Assembly (NCBI GenBank): GCA_963766505.1
Contig: CAVYAL010000005.1
Location: 682,001 to 746,000, forward strand
Length of the DNA: 64,000 bases
Reading direction: 5' to 3'
From: DATIRA01 sp963766505
GTDB lineage: Bacteria > Pseudomonadota > Gammaproteobacteria > Steroidobacterales > Steroidobacteraceae
Shown: positions 59,911 through 64,000 of the stretch, piece after piece
Layout: every line of letters begins with the position of its first letter
Numbering within the stretch: the first letter of the stretch is position 1
Made by a program: the position numbers and the translations under genes
Notes under the pieces: generated by a model
What the model was told of the DNA's origin: nothing
Database searches by the model: none
Seen by the model: only the letters and a program-made list of their open reading frames with translations

Positions 59911-60422
59911 TGCCGCACCTGAATCAGGCCGCGCCTCATCTGGGTCTTCACGGTCCCCAGGGGCATCCCCGTCGCCTTGGCGATCTCAGAATGTGTCATG
60001 CCCTCGAGCAGGCCCATGCGCAATACCTTGCGCTGGTCGGGACGCAAGCGCGCCACGACCTTTGCGGCCTGCTCGGCCTCGGTTGCGATCTCGCCGCCGT
60101 TGCCCGGGTGGGCCCAGCGCGCGTCCTCCAGCACCTCGTCGGAGTCCATCAGCGCAGCGGCCTTCGAACGTCGGATACGGTCGATCAGGCGACGCCGTGC
60201 GATCGTAGTGATGAAGACTTTCTCGGTGCCCTGCCGCGAGTCGAATCGTGCCGCGCTGCGCCACACGTCGAGGAAAATTTCCTGCACGGCATCTTCCGCG
60301 TCGGCCCGCGAGCGGGTCATGCGCCGGGCGATGGCCCATACGAGCCCTCCGAATTCGTCGATGCACTCCTTGACCGCCTTCTGATCGCCGCGCGCCACGC
60401 GCGCCAGTACCGACTCTGTCAT
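59859..60422 (-). CDS. ECF sigma factor (SigK-like)
   Basis: This 187-residue RNA polymerase sigma factor has region 2 (DAEDAVQEIFLDVWRSAARFD, about residues 42-62, then RRRLIDRIRRSK) and region 4 (RKVLRMGLLEGMTHSEIAKATG and GTVKTQMRRGL, about residues 130-165). It pairs with the anti-sigma gene that overlaps it. An AGAGGGAC site precedes the ATG. I did not find a clear self-regulated ECF promoter in the upstream gap. Confidence 0.9.
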   Translation of the reverse strand: MTESVLARVARGDQKAVKECIDEFGGLVWAIARRMTRSRADAEDAVQEIFLDVWRSAARFDSRQGTEKVFITTIARRRLIDRIRRSKAAALMDSDEVLEDARWAHPGNGGEIATEAEQAAKVVARLRPDQRKVLRMGLLEGMTHSEIAKATGMPLGTVKTQMRRGLIQVRQWMKITPPTNSMGEATP

Positions 60423-60591
60423 CGCATGTCCCTCTTATTCGCCATTCCCGGATCGCGGTTTCAGTCAATTTCAGGAAGCTGGACGGAGTATAAGCCGATC
60501 TGTCCAGGATTTGTCTAGTCTTTCCTATCCAAATGATAGACAAGCCCTATCCTGAGCCAGGATCGACCGGGAACTACGGTTTTCACTTGTT

Positions 60592-60610
60592 GCGGACGAT
60601 TCTCATTTCA
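60592..60610 (+). promoter_or_regulatory. Possible Fur box before feoA
   Basis: The core GATTCTCATT matches one half of the Fur consensus, and the other half is poor (about ten of 19 positions match). It lies about 45 bases before feoA, the expected place for iron control of the feo operon. Confidence 0.4.
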
Positions 60611-60653
60611 AGAGAGACTCCGCCCATCAAAGGTTGGTTCCCAAGAAATTCCC

Positions 60654-60923
60654 ATGCCCCCGGTAAGTCTGGCCTCGCTGTACAAAGGCGCCCGAGGCGT
60701 CGTCAGCGAGGTACGTGAGGATGCGCAGAGCCTGGGCGACGAGGCGCAATCGACGATCAGTCGCCGGCTGCTGGAGCTCGGCTTCGTGCCGGGGGAAATC
60801 GTCGAGGTTGTCCAGCAGGTCTGGCCGGGCGGCGACCCGATGGCCGTGCGGCTCGGGAATACCACTTTTGCACTGCGTCGCCGCGAGGCCGGAGCGGTAC
60901 TGGTCGCCGTAGAAAGCGCCTGA
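60654..60923 (+). CDS. feoA: Ferrous iron transport protein A
   Basis: FeoA is the small cytoplasmic SH3-fold partner of FeoB. The 89-residue protein has the family core (SRRLLELGFVPGEIVEVVQQVWPGGDPMAVRLGNTTFALRR region; GFVPGE near residue 43). It starts MPPVSLASLYKG. FeoB follows after seven bases. This pairing suggests uptake of ferrous iron under low-oxygen conditions. Confidence 0.92.
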   Translation: MPPVSLASLYKGARGVVSEVREDAQSLGDEAQSTISRRLLELGFVPGEIVEVVQQVWPGGDPMAVRLGNTTFALRRREAGAVLVAVESA

Positions 60924-60930
60924 GCCAGCC

Positions 60931-62808
60931 ATGAGCCTGCATGCGCAAGCGCTCGACCCGATGCGCCTCGCGCTGGTGGGCGTACCGAACAGCGGCAAGA
61001 CCGCGCTGTTCAATCGGCTGACCGGCAGCCGGCAGAAGGTCGCGAACTACGCAGGCGTCACGGTCGAGCGCAAGGAAGGCTCGTTCACCGGGCCGACCCA
61101 CCAGCGGCTCTACCGGGTGCTGGACCTGCCAGGCGCCTACAGCCTGACACCCACGACGCTGGACGAAGCGATCACCCGGGATTTCCTGCTCGGACGGCTG
61201 GCTGGCGAGTCCGCGCCCGAGTTCGTCATCTGCGTCGTCGACGCGACCAACCTGCGGCTCAACCTGCGGCTGGTTCTCGAGCTGAAGCGCACCGGCGTTC
61301 CGATGATCGTCGCGCTGAACATGAGCGATCTCGCCATCCGGCGCGGGTACCGGCTGGACCGCGAACGACTCGAGCAGGAACTCGGCGTGCCGGTGGTCGA
61401 GACCATCGCCGTCGAGCACGGAGGCCACCGCAAGCTGGTCGAGCAGCTCGAGCAGATGCCGCATCCGGGAGCCCGACCGCCGGTGGACTGGCGCGAACCG
61501 AGCTTCGAGGAGATCCGTGACACGCAGCGCGAGGCCCGGCGGATACTCCGCGACATCGGCTATGTCGAGCCGGCGCGCAAGCGCGCGCTCGAGCGGCTCG
61601 ATGCGATGGTGATGCACCCGGTGGCGGGACCGCTGATCCTGGCCGTGCTGCTGTTCTTCGTCTTCCAGGCCGTGTTCAGCTGGGCCGCGGTCCCGATGGA
61701 CCTGATCGACCGGGGGGTCTCCGGGCTCGGCGAACTGATTCACGCCAGCCTGCCGCCGGGGGCGCTGCGCAGCCTGCTGGTGGACGGCGTGATCGCCGGC
61801 GCCGGCAGCGTGCTGGTGTTCCTGCCGCAGATCCTGATCCTGTTCTTCTTCATCCTTGTGCTCGAGGACAGCGGCTACCTGCCGCGCGCCGCCTACCTGC
61901 TCGACCGGCTGATGGGCAGCGTCGGCTTGTCGGGCCGGGCCTTCATTCCGTTGCTCTCGAGCTTCGCCTGCGCGGTGCCCGGCATCATGGCCACGCGCAC
62001 GATCCCGAACCTGCGCGATCGGCTCGCTACGATCATGATCGCGCCGCTGATGACCTGCTCGGCGCGGCTACCCGTGTACGCGCTGATCATCGCGGCATTC
62101 ATTCCACGACAGCCGGTCGGGCCGTTCAACCTGCAGGGCGTGGTGCTGTTCGTGCTCTACGCGGCCGGGATATTCGCTGCGATGGCCGTGGCCTACCTGC
62201 TGAAGCGCACGGCACTGCGCGCGAGCTACCACCCGTTGCTGCTCGAGCTGCCGGAATACCACTGGCCGCACTTGAACAACCTGCTGATCGGCCTGTGGGA
62301 ACGGACCAAGGTGTTCCTGCACCGGGTCGGCACGATCATCCTGGCGCTGATGATCGTGCTGTGGTTCCTGTCGAGCTTTCCCGCAGCGCCGGAGGGCGCG
62401 CCGGGCCCGGCGATCAAGTACAGCTTCGCCGGCATGATCGGCAGTGCGCTCGAGCACGTGTTCGCGCCGATCGGTTTCAACTGGCAGATCTCGCTCGCGC
62501 TGGTGCCCGGGCTCGCGGCGCGGGAGGTGGCCGTCGGCGCCCTCGGTACCGTGTATTCGCTTTCAGCCACCGACGATTCGGCCGCAGCGACACTGGTGCC
62601 GATGATCGCGCAGACCTGGAGCCTCGCCACTGCGTTGTCGCTGCTGGCCTGGTACGTGTTCGCACCGCAGTGCCTGTCGACGCTGGTCGTCGTGAAGCGG
62701 GAAACGAATTCCTGGCGCTACCCGCTGCTTATGGCCGCCTACCTGTTCGCACTGGCCTATCTCGCGGCCTTCGTCACCTACAGGGTGGCAGGCGCCCTGC
62801 TCGGCTGA
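60931..62808 (+). CDS. feoB: Ferrous iron transport protein B
   Basis: FeoB is an inner-membrane Fe(II) transporter with a GTPase domain. The 625-residue protein has G1 GVPNSGKT (17-24), a GVTVERKEG G2, DLPGAYSLTP G3 and the NMSD G4. A membrane region follows from about residue 225, with SRPFIPLLSSFACAVPGIMATRT-like gating segments (here GRAFIPLLSSFACAVPG). The protein is shorter than E. coli FeoB (773). It has no fused FeoA or FeoC. It lies between feoA and a small associated membrane protein. Confidence 0.94.
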   Translation: MSLHAQALDPMRLALVGVPNSGKTALFNRLTGSRQKVANYAGVTVERKEGSFTGPTHQRLYRVLDLPGAYSLTPTTLDEAITRDFLLGRLAGESAPEFVICVVDATNLRLNLRLVLELKRTGVPMIVALNMSDLAIRRGYRLDRERLEQELGVPVVETIAVEHGGHRKLVEQLEQMPHPGARPPVDWREPSFEEIRDTQREARRILRDIGYVEPARKRALERLDAMVMHPVAGPLILAVLLFFVFQAVFSWAAVPMDLIDRGVSGLGELIHASLPPGALRSLLVDGVIAGAGSVLVFLPQILILFFFILVLEDSGYLPRAAYLLDRLMGSVGLSGRAFIPLLSSFACAVPGIMATRTIPNLRDRLATIMIAPLMTCSARLPVYALIIAAFIPRQPVGPFNLQGVVLFVLYAAGIFAAMAVAYLLKRTALRASYHPLLLELPEYHWPHLNNLLIGLWERTKVFLHRVGTIILALMIVLWFLSSFPAAPEGAPGPAIKYSFAGMIGSALEHVFAPIGFNWQISLALVPGLAAREVAVGALGTVYSLSATDDSAAATLVPMIAQTWSLATALSLLAWYVFAPQCLSTLVVVKRETNSWRYPLLMAAYLFALAYLAAFVTYRVAGALLG

Positions 62809-62819
62809 GGATCCGGAGG

Positions 62820-63080
62820 ATGTGGCAGTCCATCCTGGTCGGCCTGATCGTGATGGTGGCCGCGCTGTACGCAGTCTGGGCACTGCTGCCAGCTCAGCCA
62901 CGCCGAAGGCTTGCGCAGGCGATCGCGGCGCGGACCCGGAATCCCCGCTATCCGGCCTGGCTTGGGCGCGCAGGCGAGACGCTCGAACGTGACTCGCTGC
63001 GGCGCCTCGGCGTTTGCGGCGACTGCGGCGGGGATCCGCACTCTTTGCGCCCGCGGCGAAAGCGCCCCCCGTCCGACTGA
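62820..63080 (+). CDS. Small feo-associated membrane protein (DUF6587-like)
   Basis: This 86-residue protein has one N-terminal membrane segment (residues 4-22, SILVGLIVMVAALYAVWAL) and a short basic cytoplasmic tail containing a CGDCGG pair (near residue 65). Small proteins with this form follow feoB in many gammaproteobacteria and probably replace FeoC. It begins 11 bases after the feoB stop, with GGAGGA partly overlapping the start. The tail has fewer cysteines than in many homologues, so binding of iron is uncertain. Confidence 0.65.
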   Translation: MWQSILVGLIVMVAALYAVWALLPAQPRRRLAQAIAARTRNPRYPAWLGRAGETLERDSLRRLGVCGDCGGDPHSLRPRRKRPPSD

Positions 63081-63224
63081 CCGGCCCGCGGCCCCGCTGT
63101 CGCCCGGGGACTGAGCGGCGGATCACAGGCATGGGCGCCGGCTTCGCTTAGCGCTTGTTGCATTGCGGCAAACACGTGCTGCCTGCGGCCCGAAACTGCG
63201 TTCAAATCTGCACCTACAGACGCG

Positions 63225-63253
63225 ACGGGGGTGGTCCAGACCGCCCCCGTTTT
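63225..63253 (+). terminator. Terminator after the feo operon
   Basis: A stem ACGGGGGTGGTC/GACCGCCCCCGT (63225-63250, one G-U pair) is followed by T residues. It lies 145 bases after the small feo-associated gene and just before the multiheme cytochrome gene. Confidence 0.65.
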
Positions 63254-63276
63254 GCGGCTGCCACGGAGCCACACGT

Positions 63277-64000
63277 ATGACACGCGCAAGTCGCCCGCAC
63301 GCCATCCCCCTCTTGACCGGTCTGCTTGGGCTTCTGCTGGCGCTGGTGCCGGCCGGATACGCCGCATCGCAGTCATCGGCTCCACCCGACCAGGCGGCGA
63401 CCGAAACGATTCCGAAAGAGAAGTGCTTCCGTTGCCACGACGATCCCGAGGCCGAGGACGACAACGGCAGATCGATCGCAGTGATTGCGGCTGACTACGC
63501 GAGCGGCGCCCACAAGCGGCTCGACTGCGTCCGCTGCCACACCGATGCGCTGACCATCAAGCATCCGCGCAACAACCTCGGCAAGGTCGGATTCGAGCCC
63601 TGCCTGGAATGCCACGAGCAGGAAATAGAGGCATTCCACGACAGCGTTCACGCCAAGGTCCGCGGCGACGAGCCCGCCGCCTGCCAGGGATGCCATGGCA
63701 TCGTCCACACGACGCCACGCAGCCGCGATCCGAACGCGCCCATGTCTGCGGTCAACCAGCTGCAGAACTGCGGCCAGTGTCACACCGAGATGATGGACGG
63801 GTACCTCGACAGCGTGCATGCCCGCGCGCTGCTCGTGTCGGGCCTGACCGTCGCGCCGGCATGCAGCGACTGCCATGGCAACCATGACATCAAGCGACAT
63901 ACCGATCCGAGCGCGCGCTCTTCGCGGGAGCGGAGCCCGGAAACCTGTGGCGAATGCCACGAGGGCATCCTTAAGGTCTGGGTCGACAGCGCGCACGGCG
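63277..64000 (+). CDS. Multiheme cytochrome c (partial, C-terminus off the window)
   Basis: This is the first 241 codons of a secreted multiheme cytochrome, with signal peptide LLTGLLGLLLALVPAGYAA (about residues 13-31). Seven CxxCH sites are seen: CFRCH, CVRCH, CLECH, CQGCH, CGQCH, CSDCH and CGECH. Spacing between several (E-x-FHDSVHAK, YLDSVHARAL and VWVDSAHG) shows repeated SxHA-type distal His segments, as in the nitrite-reductase-related and octaheme classes. GGAG lies nine bases before the ATG at 63277. The frame is open to base 64000, so total hemes and any membrane domain are unknown. Confidence 0.9.
   Translation, partial: MTRASRPHAIPLLTGLLGLLLALVPAGYAASQSSAPPDQAATETIPKEKCFRCHDDPEAEDDNGRSIAVIAADYASGAHKRLDCVRCHTDALTIKHPRNNLGKVGFEPCLECHEQEIEAFHDSVHAKVRGDEPAACQGCHGIVHTTPRSRDPNAPMSAVNQLQNCGQCHTEMMDGYLDSVHARALLVSGLTVAPACSDCHGNHDIKRHTDPSARSSRERSPETCGECHEGILKVWVDSAHG

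Overview
The window looks like a GC-rich chromosome segment from a gammaproteobacterium. The gene order tRNA-Tyr, tRNA-Gly, tRNA-Thr, tuf, (tRNA-Trp), secE, nusG, rplKAJL, rpoBC, rpsLG, fusA, tuf, rpsJ, rplCDWB on one strand is the classical gammaproteobacterial arrangement. The small DUF6116-like and feo-associated membrane proteins fit a Chromatiales or Xanthomonadales-like lineage. I cannot name a species from sequence alone.

Region 1 (1-21391, minus strand) is the fused rrn-independent translation and transcription superoperon. It runs from a stringent-type promoter before tRNA-Tyr down to rplB, which is cut by the window edge. It holds two almost identical tuf genes, a canonical promoter before rpsL, a probable attenuator between rplL and rpoB, a structured leader before rplJ, and an unusual 328-base gap with its own TATAAT promoter between rpsJ and rplC. 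Four of the gaps carry copies of one G-tract/C-tract inverted repeat.

Region 2 (21409-33346) holds murI, a small PilZ protein, and a complete V/A-type ATPase operon (G, a C-like protein, I, K, F, E, A, B, D) on the plus strand. After it come a UbiA-family prenyltransferase and a Rossmann/DUF2867 fusion protein.

Region 3 (33355-42167) is an extracellular electron transfer locus on the minus strand: two outer-surface decaheme lipoproteins of the OmcA/MtrC type, a periplasmic decaheme MtrA/DmsE protein and an MtrB-type outer-membrane barrel. A small OB-fold-like lipoprotein is encoded on the opposite strand between the two decaheme genes. Together these parts make a complete porin-cytochrome conduit.

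Region 4 (42460-50321) has a SnoaL-like protein, a striking pair of long stem-loops with mutually complementary loops, and a complete hydrogenase maturation operon (hypC-A-B-D-F-radical SAM-E). No hydrogenase structural genes lie in the window, and the operon contains an unexpected HemN/HemW-like radical SAM gene.

Region 5 (50504-64000) is mixed: an MFS-spermidine synthase fusion, tRNA-Thr(TGT), a SPOR protein, two small paralogous c-type cytochromes with a His where the Met ligand is usual, coaX-birA-plsY, an AhpD-like protein, a CtlX-type hydrolase, an ECF sigma/anti-sigma pair, feoA-feoB plus a small associated protein, and the start of a multiheme cytochrome with at least seven hemes that runs off the end. 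At least 39 CxxCH sites are visible in the window. With feo, hyp and the electron conduit, this suggests an organism that couples hydrogen and/or metal redox chemistry to respiration.
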